Counted from the first letter of the stretch, positions 42,331 to 53,710 are shown. The stretch is 64,000 nt of DNA from Argyresthia goedartella (GCA_949825045.1 OX463808.1:31185674-31249673), one strand, 5' to 3'. A program made the numbers and translations. Notes: generated by a model from the letters alone, not told the origin.

Positions 42331-42523
42331 ACATAATGTTGTTATGTAAAAGTACGCCCTCCTTCGCACAATTTGGATTCACAAAGTGCGGTGTATAATA
42401 TATTGTATGTCCTGAAATAATCACAACGTGCGAAACGCCCGGCCAGTCCACGAGGCAGGCGCTATCCGCGCGCCGAGTGCACGATATCGCGAGCGAAGCA
42501 AGCAATAGAAGTAACGCCACCAT
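42221..42523 (-). CDS. Hypothetical secreted-protein first exon (candidate)
   Basis: The minus-strand frame starts MVALLLLLASLAISC, a good signal peptide (h-region LLLLLASLAIS), followed by TRRADSACLVDWPGVSHVVI and a second Cys in NPNCAKEG. The first ~35 codons are GC- and CpG-rich, unlike the AT-rich surroundings. A TATATAAG motif lies about 35 bp upstream of the ATG. The last ~35 codons run into a dispersed repeat, so any real exon should splice out earlier. I do not recognise the family. It could be a first exon of a small cysteine-containing secreted protein, or a chance frame in a GC-rich repeat fragment. No splice donor is convincing. Confidence 0.27.
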   Translation of the reverse strand: MVALLLLLASLAISCTRRADSACLVDWPGVSHVVIISGHTIYYTPHFVNPNCAKEGVLLHNNIMFDDLPCYHKKYKIQNYSTKLQILKTNVKSHTLLFLN

Positions 42524-42649
42524 TTAATGAATTTAAGGTATTTTTAACTGGAATACTTATATATTTTTCTGCTTCAGTGTCTTGAAAGTAACAATGCCTG
42601 AGCCGAGCATAACTTAAAAAAACAGCCTGTATAATTTATTATACCCTCG

Positions 42650-42770
42650 TTTTTTTTTTTGAGGGTTCGCGAAATTGATGGTATGCCATGGTAATAAAAT
42701 TTAACACCTGTAACGGGTTTTTGGGTACTACAGTAACCAAATGTACTCGAGGGGTTATAAGCGTTCCGCA
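42650..42770 (+). repeat. Interspersed repeat G, copy 2
   Basis: 'tatgccatggtaataaaatt' and 'aacacctgtaacgggttttt' parallel the 26.1 kb copy. A T10 run precedes it at 42650. Confidence 0.55.
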
Positions 42771-42784
42771 CTTGTAAAAAATAC

Positions 42785-42915
42785 CGCGTTTTCCCATATA
42801 GTGTGAAATAGGTACAGTTGCGCCCAAGTTATTCAATTTTCTATTTTGCGTAACAGGGGCTAGCCCAGCGCCCCGCACCCATATTTACGCAGGTTTCTTC
42901 CACGCTATCTTATCG
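42785..42915 (-). mobile_element. SINE family 3 body
   Basis: 'cgcgttttcccatatagtgt', 'attttgcgtaacaggggcta' and 'gcccagcgccccgcacccat' match the inverse of the family 3 body. The tRNA head is absent. Confidence 0.65.
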
Positions 42916-43260
42916 ATCACCGTTAGAACCCCACTATGTGTTTTGGGTATAAATTCCTAAAAGAAATATAGTTGGTAATGCTCTCAACTCCAGCTCTGAG
43001 TACGCACTTGAAATCCTGAATTCCTACGGCATTCAATTGCATAGCCATCACATTTCGCTCGGCCCCGTAACACCCGATTGTGACCTGAATACAATCAAGG
43101 TGAAATAGTCGACGTTGAACTCTGAATGGCTCAACTATTACCATGGCAACTGTAACCAGTGGGGGTTAATACTCTTTTCCTGGCGTTTTTAACCGGGTTG
43201 AAAAGGAAGGAGGTTCTCAGTTCATCGGGATTTTTATTTTGCATATTTTTATGGGCTTAT
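42916..43260. other. No recognisable feature
   Basis: A minus-strand 73-codon frame (42923-43144) has no motif. Confidence 0.35.
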
Positions 43261-43567
43261 GTTTAAGCGATCACGAAAAATGCACCTATTTAATTACCAA
43301 TAAATTTAAAGCGACCGCCAGAATTATTAAACGACCATCAAATTGTGTTTGGATAAATGATCACCATACTACTTTTTATGTTTTGTGTACTTAAGTTTAT
43401 GTTTTAAGTATAATTTTTTTATTCTTCGTTTTGCTCACCCCCTTTACCCTTTACCTACCGCAGTATTTTTCCCTGATATTTTCTGCAACTTTTGGTAATC
43501 ATTTACCTAAATTGGGTAGCATTTACCCATCTTGGTTAGGAAAACATTATTTTGGTGATCATATTTG
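43261..43567 (+). mobile_element. Shared-core element, arm type A
   Basis: Four left motifs (aagcgatcacgaaa, aaagcgaccgccaga, aaacgaccatcaaa, aaatgatcaccata) and two right inverse motifs (tggtaatcattta, tttggtgatcatattt) flank a core partly deleted around the 'aacctaacacgaagg' block. Length and order match the 5.07 kb copy. Confidence 0.75.
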
Positions 43568-45084
43568 TTGCCTTTTTTAAGTATGACTCTCCAAGACGGA
43601 TGGACCGATTTGGAAAATTATTTCGAGAGGGTATACTTTCCTATAAATTGCCACCAGGTCAGCAACTGATGTTGGCATTAATGAGAAATCGAAGGAAATC
43701 TTCAAATAATAAATGCACCCCAATAGAAATTTGGGTATTTTGTACAGTATCTCGTGCATTTGGAAGCTGCAGTTCCCCGTAAGCATGATTTGTTGATGTG
43801 GAACTGATGAGGAAGACTACAGATTCCCACCGGAAGTATTACTTTCTAGGTATTTAATGAGTTGGGATACGATTAATCAAATGTTTTTAATTGAAGACGG
43901 CATTTTCTAAAGTTTTACTTATGTTTAATTATTTGAAAGGGATCGTCCTTTTGGTGATTAAATGCCAAAAGTCTGAAGAAGAGTTAGCTCAATAGTTCTA
44001 TTCAGCAGCCTTATCGCGTAACTCTGACTTTTCTGAATTTCAATCGCTTTTAAAAAATGACGTTTCACCAATCAGAACGTCACTATTTCAGACGAGCTGT
44101 CATGTAAAGCCTAGAGATACAGAGTTGAGAGACAGTTAAACTTTGCAATCTATTTGCTATATATTTGCTATGGTGTGAGCAAATATTTATTTTTCAAAAT
44201 TTAAACCACCATGAATCTAGCTGCTAATTTTGCCGAAACAAGCGCCACAGTAGTTTTTTTACATATTTGTTCCCACAAACGCGCCCACACATGTATCTAA
44301 AAAGTTTTACACAATTTCTTAACCTCCTTTACGTACCTTAGAAGCATAATTTCCGAAATTCTCTCACTTGATATGCAAATTGTGTCCCCCGTCATAGGTA
44401 ATCAACACCTAGACCTGAAACTGACAGTTAGGTTAACGCGGTAATTGCTACAGCGACCGTGGTTATCGAAATTCCTTCGTCAATATCTACAAACGAACAT
44501 GCGTATTCTCGCAAATGGAAACGGTTACCTAGTGCTCTCTGCAGAAAATGTTTAATCAAAGTTATGAGAAGAAGTTATGCCAGGTGCCATTTGTATAAAA
44601 AGTTGATGGTCTTTGCCTGAAAAGTTAAACTATTACGAAATCTAATTTATATTCCACCTGGAGTAAGCGATTCTCAAAGAAACATATTCAGAAGCAAGGT
44701 CGGTCATGTTTTATGGAGCTGCTTCCACAATTGGGAATTCAAGAAAGGCGATATTTTTTTCATGGAATATCGATTAAAATTCAAGTATACTTCTATTTTC
44801 TTATCGATGAAGTGAACATTACAAACCCCAACAATAATAACAATCACAACCTTGAATAATTTCTTTATTACTGTAGATATTTACATATACTTAGCAAACG
44901 TAATTTTTTCTTCTCTGCTTTGGACCAGTGTGGAAGAAAAGTGCAAACTCTCACAGATTGTTTTATAGATCTCTTTTAAAAAATGGTTGTGTTTAACTCA
45001 TACCAATACAACAATATTATTTATTATAAATAATAAGTACGAATAAATAAATAATTACAAAATCATTAACTGCGAGTTCTGTAT
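43568..45084. other. No recognisable feature
   Basis: A 76-codon plus-strand frame (43552-43782) begins in the shared-core element and is unsupported. The right end may include the degraded 3' UTR of the following LINE. Confidence 0.35.
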
Positions 45085-45512
45085 TGAAATACTCAGTCCC
45101 AATATTTAAGAAATTTTTAAAATTGGAATATCCCTTTTGAGACAAAGTCACTTTTACATGGTTTTTAAATAGCTCAAATGGCAATTGGCAATTTGAAATT
45201 CTCCAGAGGTATCTTGTTGTAGTAGAGAATGCACTGACCCTTGAAAGAATTGCTAACTTTCACGAGTCTTAATCGGAGGCAGCCAGTCTGTGATTATTTC
45301 TTCGGTTAGCTGTATAGCTATCGATAAAATTTGGAAAATGTTGTAAGGTTCTTGCGTACATTCATCACATTTCCAAAAATAAATTGACTTGCTACAGTTT
45401 ATATGTCAATTTATTTAAAAAGTTCTATAAGAGAGTATGTGCGTTTTAAATGATACATTGCTCGAATTTATCTTTTCTTTAATATAAAAATAGTTTGAAT
45501 AGCCGCTGCTGT
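45085..45512 (-). pseudogene. LINE reverse transcriptase C-terminal fragment (family of 55.2-57.6 kb)
   Basis: The inverse aligns with 57,230-57,620: 'gcagcgg.tattcaaactat', 'aacgcacatactc...aagag', 'tacgcaagaacc', 'gttagcaattctttcaaggg' and 'aagggatatt.caa'. In protein terms this is the part after the thumb (AIYNLKRTYSLRELFK-like to the C-terminus). It is decayed, and a family 3 SINE tail-like piece abuts the upstream end. Confidence 0.85.
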
Positions 45513-46479
45513 GCCTCTACCACTCCTTGTGGTAAAAAGCGTGACGCTGTATTTATTAAAAAAAAAACTTTTTTAACCATAATAAATCTCAGTTACGATG
45601 GATATTCCCTCACTCGAATTTTCATATTCATACGTAAAATTTGATACCTAGTAAACGTTAAAATGTCTACACCGCATTGAGTCACTGCATACAGACATTG
45701 CAACTGTGACGAATCGTAACATTGAATGAATTTACTACAAAGTTGTTTTCATCGTAACTATCGGAGACTATCGATAAAACATCAGTCATGCTATTTTAAA
45801 ACGCATCAGTACTAAAGTACCGACAAGCGCAAGTCCACCTGGTGACTTTTCGCCTTTTTCTAGACATTAAAAACTTGAAATCTAGGAACTAAAACCTCAT
45901 TGCTCTTCCTTTTTATTGCCATTTTGAGACTATGCTATGATAAACTCCTGATGAAAAAAGGGGGTAATAAAAGTTTGCAGCACATGTCAGTCTGAACATC
46001 TGTCTGTGGTACTCTAGCGTGTATGTGTATTTTGATGCAATTTTCTGTAAATGGTAGTAGACTTCCCTGTGATGGTTCCTGGCTATGTTTATTAAAAATC
46101 GGATCAGTGGTTCGAAAGTTATTAGCTTAACAAGGAAACAAGTCAGCCAAATTTTAGACCAAGTTTTTATTGATTTAGTCAGGGGAGTTTTACATTTTTG
46201 ATTTATATTAATGATTCCAAATTTGAATTAACCTTAAAATCTGTTCACTTAGTAATCCTTAAACGACTCTGATGGTTCTAAGTGACGTTTAATTATTCAT
46301 TAAGGAATACTTAGTAAACGATTTTGAAAGTAAATTAGAATTTTCGGCTCTCAATACGGCGTATCTCAATACGTTAATTAAGAAAAGGTTCTTCCTTTGC
46401 CAATTCTAAACTATAAACTTAAATTGACAACAAACTCCAAAGTTTTGAAGGCGATAGGAGGAATCTTTCTTAACCTTTT
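45513..46479. other. No recognisable gene; short SINE tail and repeat-like pieces
   Basis: 'accactccttgtggtaaaaa'+'gcgtgacgctgtattta' (45518-45555) resembles the family 3 SINE 3' end. 'aaaaatcggatcagtggttc' near 46091 is typical of moth repeats but unplaced. Confidence 0.4.
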
Positions 46480-46620
46480 GAGCCTGAGACCTGGTTAGGA
46501 GCGGTATCGCGATTTTTAACCTCATGCCATTTTAATACAATCAAAACCTATAACGGGAAAATTACACCTTCTGGTGTCACCAGGGACCACCATAGAGTAT
46601 TATTGAACGCGTATTACCAG
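46480..46620 (+). repeat. Interspersed repeat G, copy 3
   Basis: 'ggagcggtatcgcgattttt', 'aacctcatgccattttaata' and 'aaaacctataacgggaaaat' follow the same block order as 26.1 kb. Confidence 0.55.
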
Positions 46621-47850
46621 CTAAATGTGAACGCATCTACTACCCTGTATGGGAAAAGGCATAACGATATGTATGTTGACACGGCAACATTACTATTAAA
46701 GTCTGAATCATACCAACATGAGGGGTAAATCCCGTAATTACATTAATGGCTCTATGTCCGAGGTCTACAAACCTCGCGAGTCTGTTGATGGAAAGCTGAA
46801 CATCTAATGGAGAATGAAAGTAAAGGAGGAACCAATCACTTTGTAAACTACATTTTGTGATGCCTAATTCAACTTAATGAATTTTCACTAAAATTATCAC
46901 TCTCACGGTCTCCAAAAATCCAACGACAGCTCATTTGCTAAAATCGGTCAAGCCATTTGGACTGTAGCGGTTTTTTTTACATTTTCAACCTCAAATCTCC
47001 GCCATTTTCTAAAAAACATACCTGATATTTATTCTTCAAAAAAAATCATATAGTTATCGATCTGCTCACAAATTTCACGAGGGTCGGTTGAGAAATGCGA
47101 CCTGTAGAGAGAACAGCCGGACAGAAATCCAGACATTGGAATGCATTTTTGCCCAAACTGAGACGGAAACGCTTTTCTCGCTCGGTCAATAATACCCGCT
47201 TTTGTGATAAGTTTCTAAGCGTTACTCTCGTTGTGCGTTTTTATCCGAACGCGTAGACATACTCCAGCAAAGACCTTTCGAAAGCTTTTATGTTTTATTC
47301 ATTGACGGTCTGTGGAGGCTGTAAAAATTATGAGCGTACTAAAATCCCTATTATTCCTGTCGTAGATTCATCAGCATCACAGTAGAGTCGGTTGTGCTGC
47401 TTTGTGGGACATAATATTCCACCAGATTAAAATTGTTTTATGCTTCCCTAAAATGTTTACGTTTTACTTTTTTATTTTAAGCACGGATAGGAAGTATTAA
47501 ACCAAAAATGTGCACAATATTTATGTTCGAAATGATTTCTTTGCGGCATCTGGTTTAATGTTTACATAGATATCGATTGGCTGACAGCAAAGACATAGAG
47601 TTGGTCAATGAGAATAAAAAATATATATATAAAGTCGAAACTGGAAGGATTCCGACTATTATTTTTTCGAATGCATCTTTTATACTTTACATTGATATGA
47701 GCGAACGTTAAAATGTTTTTATTTTCTTTCAATGACAAGTAGTACTTTTATTTATTCATTCGGCCCTTTGTATAAAAACTGTTATGTTTATGGCTTGTTT
47801 CACAATGTTCGGATGTGATTATTTGACAGATAAATCGTGATTTGATTTTC
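46621..47850. other. No recognisable gene; repeat-like piece at 47,000-47,150
   Basis: 'atttcacgagggtcggttga'+'gaaatgcgacctgtagagag' resembles a repeat common in insects. It is single-copy here. Confidence 0.35.
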
Positions 47851-48226
47851 AAAAGGACAATGGGCAGTTATGCATAAACTCTGGGCCCACTTTTTCAACA
47901 TTGGCCAATAGTAATGAAAGTCATGCCATATGAAAGTCCTTGGGGAGTATTTATTGTCATATTAGCGCAGCTAGGTTCAAATCCAGCGCGACACCATTTT
48001 CGCACTTGATTTGAACTTAGCTGCGAAAATTTCGAAAGATTTTTAAATATTTATTTACTTTACCAGCATTGTCCAACAGTAATGAACTCATATCATATTA
48101 AATATCTTGGGGTGTTTGTATCTGTGTTTCATATTATGGTAGCTTAATTCAAATCCATTGCAAAAATGGTTCATAACAGTTGGACAATGTTGGAAAAGTG
48201 GGCACAAACTGAAGCATGTTCCTTTT
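47851..48226. mobile_element. Fold-back element F, copy 2
   Basis: The left end 'aaaaggacaatgggcagtta' with 'gggcccactttttcaacatt' mirrors 'gacaatgttggaaaagtggg' and 'ctgaagcatgttcctttt' at the right. Internal 'gttcaaatccagcgcgac' and 'gatttgaacttagctgcgaa' form a second, inner inverted repeat. It is shorter than the 27.2 kb copy. Confidence 0.78.
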
Positions 48227-48768
48227 TGGGCTTATCTGGGTATTATGAAATAATAATTGATTAATGCTGTTAAGGTTTTCCCTGTAATTAAAGCTTGTAA
48301 AAATAGGAGGTCTTTTGATTACGCCCTTGCTCTGTCTCTCCCACCTAAGCCTCTAGGCCTCTACTTACCTACCTGGCACCTCTCCAGAAATTGCATCTTT
48401 CTTTTGCACACTCTTCAACCTAACTGATAGATATTAATTGAGACCAAGATAGGAAGGATATACATTTGCATGGATATCTAAAGTATACCACTTCCTCTAT
48501 CGTTACTATGGCAGGTATTGAATATACAGATTACTATGATTACAGCGTTAAACCGCAGTATACCTAATAATATGATTACAGAGATAGTCAGATCAATTCA
48601 GGAGGGGGTCCGGTTTGCCATATCGAAAATTATGGGATCGAACACGTTACATTGCTAGCTTATTCCATCGATCTTTCATCACATTTTATGTTTATCAGAT
48701 TGATCGTTGATGACTTCAAATGTTTATCAGATCGTTCATGACATCAAAAGCCTGTGAAATCGAAAGAT
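48227..48768. other. No recognisable feature
   Basis: AT-rich; two near-identical 'gttgatgacttcaaatgttt'/'gttcatgacatcaaaagc' patches near 48706-48750 suggest a small local duplication. Confidence 0.4.
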
Positions 48769-48787
48769 ACACACACACACACACACA
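48769..48787. repeat. (CA)n microsatellite
   Basis: Nine uninterrupted AC dinucleotides. Confidence 0.93.
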
Positions 48788-49518
48788 AATTCACAAACGC
48801 CTTAAAATAACTATATGAATTAAAATTTTCTATGCAAAACAGATCCCGACCAGGACAAAAATATTAAGTATACGCCTCCATGGAGACACAAGCAGGTATC
48901 ACCAAAATGATAAACAATAAAAATGTATTCTATTCTATTCGATTCTCTAATGATAGCCAAAGGCGATTTGCTGACGTGACGAAGGTCACGCTAACCACGA
49001 GGCTATGTGGATGCGAGTGCCACGGGTTAGGTTTTCACACGAATCACAGTTCACTTAGTAATCAAACAAAAAACCTCAAATTCAGGCAGAAACTCGCCTG
49101 CTATGGTTTTTACCTGGTGTACACTGAATGGCTGAATGTTAGTTTCATAAGATAAGGTAAAATCGTAAAACTCCTGTCAGAGAAGTTGTTTATTTATTTA
49201 TTTATTTATTTATTTAAGACAGATTATTTAACACAAATGAAGGAAAAATATCAAAAACAATATAATTTCGTCAATATAATGGGTACAAACTTCAAGAATG
49301 ATTTTGCTATGATGTCTTCATGATTCGTGATTAAAACTTGTGCCCTACTTACTTATTCTGTGTCTGGGCCTGACTGACGTTTATGTCCCGGGAAAAATAA
49401 TTATTTTATAAAGTTCTAGATAATAAAGAATGCTTTGGGCTAGGAAGAAGTTTTTACACGTGCTGGGGTGTATAATAAGCCATCTCTTATCCAACAACGG
49501 CTAAAACTTAGAGCTGAA
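48788..49518. other. No recognisable gene; (TTTA)n at 49,188-49,217
   Basis: A 91-codon plus-strand frame (48880-49155) with no motif. The tetranucleotide tract has about seven units. Confidence 0.4.
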
Positions 49519-49912
49519 ATTTCAAGCTGTTAGTTTAGTTCGTTAGTTAGGTTTGATGCCTTAAGAATTCCAATAACTATCGCAGTGTTTGAATTATTCT
49601 GGTTTCCGAAATACAAGATATTAAACGGCAATCTGGTGACGTCTAAAGGACGTCCAAATAAGAAAGAACAATTATTTTCTTGCCAAAAAGAGACTGTCAT
49701 GATTATATGTCGTTAATTTCAAGCTGTTAGTTTAGTTCGTTAGTTAGGTTTGATGCCTAAAGAATTCCACTAACTATCGCAGTGTTTGAATTATTCTGGT
49801 TTCCGAAATACAAGATATTAAACGGCAATCTGGTGACGTCTAAAGGACGTCCAAATAAGAAAGAACAATTATTTTCTTGCCAAAAAGAGACTGTCATGAT
49901 TATATGTCGTTA
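49519..49912. repeat. Tandem duplication, 2 x 197 bp
   Basis: Unit 1 starts at 49519 and unit 2 at 49716 ('atttcaagctgttagtttag'). By eye they differ at only about two or three positions ('gccttaagaattccaataac' versus 'gcctaaagaattccactaac'), so the duplication is recent or homogenised. The unit has no coding frame or repeat homology I can identify. Confidence 0.96.
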
Positions 49913-50019
49913 TAAAACTAAAATAGAACTAGCTTCCCGCAAAAAAGTCGGTTTATGAATAATTCGGGGCCGATTTTTTCCCCGTCTGTGTTCACCGAGG
50001 GTCGTTAGCGGTATCGGTC

Positions 50020-50061
50020 TTTAGCGGGCCTTTCGTATTATAATACGAAAGGCCCGCTAAA
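50020..50061. repeat. Perfect 42-bp palindrome without spacer
   Basis: 'tttagcgggcctttcgtatt'+'a' is followed immediately by its exact reverse complement. A zero-spacer perfect palindrome is unusual and hard to clone or sequence through. Confidence 0.95.
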
Positions 50062-50504
50062 TCCGAAATGGGTTGTTCGAATTTTCTACTCGAATAATTT
50101 AAAAAAACACAGAGAATTGTCTTAGGGAAAAGAAGACACAAATGGTTAACCCTAAATACGGGAACGTTAACATATTTTTTTCAAATAAGACACCTATCAT
50201 CTAGATAAATGTGTAAACATGTGTCGCTATATTCCTTTTACATTTTACTTCTCAGTCAAATATTGGAACCTATAATTTAATGTATCGTGTAGTGTCGACC
50301 AATTCATATCTTCAAAAGCGCGCAATATAGCGACAATTAAAAGCTGAACCTTGTTCTTTCGAAAATCGCATTTACTGTGTTTGTTATGTTTTCTATACAT
50401 AGACGCGGGCAGGTGCGCGAGTTGTCATAGGTCATGTTAAGAATTCTAAGACTCGTTTCGTTCGGTTCGGATAAGTGTGAGTTCACCTTTATTGGGTTTA
50501 AGAT
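50062..50504. other. No recognisable feature
   Basis: AT-rich sequence after the palindrome; nothing shared with other regions. Confidence 0.4.
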
Positions 50505-50870
50505 ATTATGATATAATAATAAAAAAAATATTTATTCAGTAAAAGGTATACGGTAGAAATTCTTGATTTTACATTTGTAAAGAACAAGGGATGTTCACTA
50601 CTCCCTAATAAAGGGCCGACCCTGTGGTATGGCAATAGCTGTACTTTCCCCAAGTAATGTGTTTTTTTGGATATGTTTTTTTGGTTTTTATTTGTATGTT
50701 GGTTTTTGGAAAAAAGGTCAACACTGTTTATACTCAAGCAGTTAGTTGCGATAATGATTAATACAAATTGTGCAGGTTTAAAAAAAAGAGAAGTTAAAAG
50801 AAAAATTATTTGTGTTTGTGTATGTGTGTGTAATAGAGAAGATCGCAATTGTATAATATTTCATTGTCGT
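50505..50870 (-). mobile_element. Probable LINE 3' end, minus orientation (copy of 11.76 kb)
   Basis: 'gttcactactccctaataaa'+'gggccgaccctgtggtatgg' matches 11,805-11,845, and 'gtgtaatagagaagat' matches 11,966. The 116-codon minus-strand frame across it is GT/AC-tract driven and not conserved in the sister copy. Confidence 0.5.
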
Positions 50871-51524
50871 TTTGTGTAGATTGTAATTTTGATAGGCTTT
50901 TTTACATTATGTAATGAATAGATTATCCAATAATTTTTATTAGAGTATTAGCATAGAACTGTTACAATGTTTTCAGTTTCATCGAGTTTCAGTTTAACCA
51001 TCTCAGCCATTTGTATTCCTATAGTTTATTTTTATTTTCATAGATATGTGCTAATTTTATTGTAAATATAAGGTTGGACCTTATCTTTACAATAAAATCA
51101 AGGATCTTAAAAAATATTTGCATACAATTTGTACGCACACTGTTTGGCATTCTGTATCTTTTCGCCGTTTTGAAATCGCTTCTGTCTTACTAGATAAGAG
51201 TGAACAGTAATGTTTTCGTATAATACTTTAATCAAAAATCTGTCTAACTGTTAGGACATCGCAGAAATTGAAGAGGTCTGTTATAGAGAAAAGGAAAGGT
51301 ATAAATGTGCAGACCTTCAATCCTGCCCGCTGTGCCCTCTCTACGCGTAAATGTGTCGCCTTATGCGCGCCCCCCCTAGTTATGCAGTAATGTAACAGCG
51401 ATTCAGCTAGAGCAATATAAATACGCTTCACGAGGCTGTGTCTTCTACATATCTGATGCTCTTGAAGACATATAATTATTTTCAGAATTTGGCACTAAGA
51501 GTATTTAAATTTTAAAAAGAGGTT
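50871..51524. other. No recognisable gene; imperfect hairpin at 51,057-51,094
   Basis: 'attgtaaatataaggt' pairs with 'accttatctttacaat' around 'tgg', with one mismatch. A minus-strand 67-codon frame (51228-51431) is unsupported. Confidence 0.4.
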
Positions 51525-51600
51525 TTTAATTTTATTACCATGGCATAGGGTACAAAATCGCGATCTGTCACAACTATCCTCGGTTTTTGAGTAGGTATGT
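51525..51600 (-). repeat. Interspersed repeat G fragment, inverse
   Basis: 'ttttattaccatggcatagg'+'gtacaaaatcgcgatc' is the inverse of the central block of repeat G. Confidence 0.5.
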
Positions 51601-52595
51601 GATTTATTATCAAGGCGTATAAGTAACTATTTGATAGTCGGCGTCGTTTCCAGAATTCTACGTTTGCATGAATTCATGAATTGTATCGCATATGTGAGCA
51701 AATAATTTGTGTTCGCTATTAGTTTGTGTATACAGTTAAGGATTGAGAAAGTTTAATATTTGGTTTTGTCAGAGTTTAGGGTCAGAATATTTTGTTGTAA
51801 CCAGCGGGAAACAATATTGAAGCCCAGTTAACAGTTTTGACATATAAAATGATGTTGCCATTAAATCCGTCGTAGCATATTCCTAGAAAGTTCTCCGAGC
51901 TGTTTCGTTTCCGAAAGAACCAAAACTTTGTATGTCGCAGTCCCATCGCGTGACCGGCTAAGATAATAGCTATTCTGAACATTTCAGTTTGTAACGCCCT
52001 TAGAACACTTTGAGTACGGAGCTAGGGCATTGTTGAGCTTTAAATAGGTCACAAGTCAACGTTGAGTAATGAATTCACCTTAGAATATGTGATATAGACG
52101 TCTGTTAGTTTAACAATGAAGTTATGACAGAGGTTGAATAGTAATATCCAAATCTGCTCATAATTATAGCGACTATTTACCTACATAATACTTTTAACCA
52201 ACAGTGGGTGCAGTATGTACATATTGAGTAGGTATATATGCCTAGGAGGTGATTGCCTACCAAATGTGTTCTCGTTTTTTAAAGGTTAATACTTTTAATC
52301 TCCTCCAACTGTGAGCGCAGTTACTTATTGACAAATACTCGTATGTTTGTGAGATGATTGCCTACCAACTCATTTCAATATACCAATGATTGCCAAAGCA
52401 TATAAAATTATGAAGGCGTAATCGGTAAGCCGGTTAATACAAAAACCGTTATAAGAGTGTTCACATAAGTATTTTTATTTTTAACAGGTGCGAATTCTCA
52501 CGTATCTAACAGATTAACCATCTAATGTAAATTTACTCGTGTTTGCTCAGTGAGTATTCCACACATGCTATGCTATTATCTATTCACCGTTCCTC
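51601..52595. other. No recognisable feature
   Basis: 'gattgcctaccaa' occurs twice (about 52252 and 52358), a short shared patch only. Confidence 0.4.
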
Positions 52596-52638
52596 AAATG
52601 AACAGTAGTAAAATTATGGCATTTACTACTGTTCATTT
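52596..52638. repeat. Perfect 17-bp stem, 9-nt loop hairpin
   Basis: 'aaatgaacagtagtaaa' (52596-52612) pairs exactly with 'tttactactgttcattt' (52622-52638). Confidence 0.92.
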
Positions 52639-52700
52639 AATTTACATTTTCAGTCAATGTTGCGCTTCTGTCGTGACATTGTGCTACATTGCAATGGGAA

Positions 52701-52940
52701 ATATTAAACTGCACATAAAAAAATCTGATTTGTACAGAAAATTTACTGAATTTCACAGAAAATACTGCGGTAGCTTAGGTGAAGGGTAAAGGGGGTCAGC
52801 GAAACGAAGCCTCCTTTATCCTTCGTATTAGGTTGAACATGTAAGAACAACAAAAATAGGTAGCTATAACATAAAAAGTGATTTTGCTGATCCTTTTTTG
52901 CTGTGAAAAACAGTATTTTTGATGTATGATTAAATACTAG
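52701..52940 (-). mobile_element. Shared-core element, arm type C, copy 2
   Basis: The left arm 'atattaaactgcacataaaa' and right arm 'tatttttgatgtatgattaa'+'atact' mirror each other and match the 37.15 kb copy. Core 'tgcggtagcttaggtgaagg' and 'cctcctttatccttcgtatt' in minus orientation. Confidence 0.8.
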
Positions 52941-53349
52941 CTTTGCACTTTTTTGAATCGGGCCTCAGACCTGTTCAGAAGCGGATCACGGTTAAAATCA
53001 CGAAAACACTCTTTTTACTCGAATGCGCCGGAAAAAGGGAGTTGTTTTTTAATATTCTGTGGATACAAACCCAAGGCATGCATTATGCTATTCCGTGGAG
53101 ATTGATGTTCATCATGATGCTTGCTTACTACGAGTATTGGTCCTCGAAACTAAATTATCGGTTATCCTATATTACATTATCGACTTCCACCCTCGAGCCA
53201 AGATTGAATTTTGCTTGGTAACTCTATCTCTGGATTGAAGACAATGACTACAAAAACATGGCTTTTGTGAGGATTTATTCATCGCATATGATAATTAAGT
53301 AAAGCGCAAGCTTTGGTAAATCTCATGAAGTAGGTAATGTTTTTGGTTA
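52941..53349. other. No recognisable feature
   Basis: A 92-codon plus-strand frame (52943-53221) has no motif or relative in the window; I leave it unannotated. Confidence 0.35.
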
Positions 53350-53710
53350 TATAGTCACTCACACTTACACCCTTACTAATAAAAGAATCGAAGGATATCG
53401 TACAGTTTCAATCGGATCATTCCATATATTCATGAATAGTCACTAATTATTCACATTTAACCCGTTGTGGCCATCATCGTGGAGACATCGAAGAACAACG
53501 TTCTCCTGTCATTCAGGGTTATATATAAATCTTGACAAGTGAAGCATTTGATTCCACAAGAACTCGTCATCAAACAGATTCACGGTTTAACTTATACAGT
53601 GTTTTGTCTTGCTTTGACATTTGACATTAAGTCGACGAATGAAAAGGACAAAACACTGAATAAGTTAAACCGTGAATAACTTTTTATTAGTAAGGCCTTG
53701 AGTGACTATA
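53350..53710. mobile_element. MITE with two nested inverted repeats
   Basis: The ends 'tatagtcactcacacttaca'...'cttactaataaaag' and 'ctttttattagtaaggcctt'+'gagtgactata' are inverted copies (about 30 bp). An inner pair, 'ttcacggtttaacttataca'+'gtgttttgtc' (53579-53608) and its inverse (53647-53676), has one mismatch in 30 bp. A TA target duplication is possible at the edges. No coding sequence. Confidence 0.85.

Noticed and set aside
50498..50848. 116-codon minus-strand frame
   Set aside because: It is driven by an AC-rich tract and a retroelement 3' end; the sister copy at 11.8 kb has no corresponding frame.
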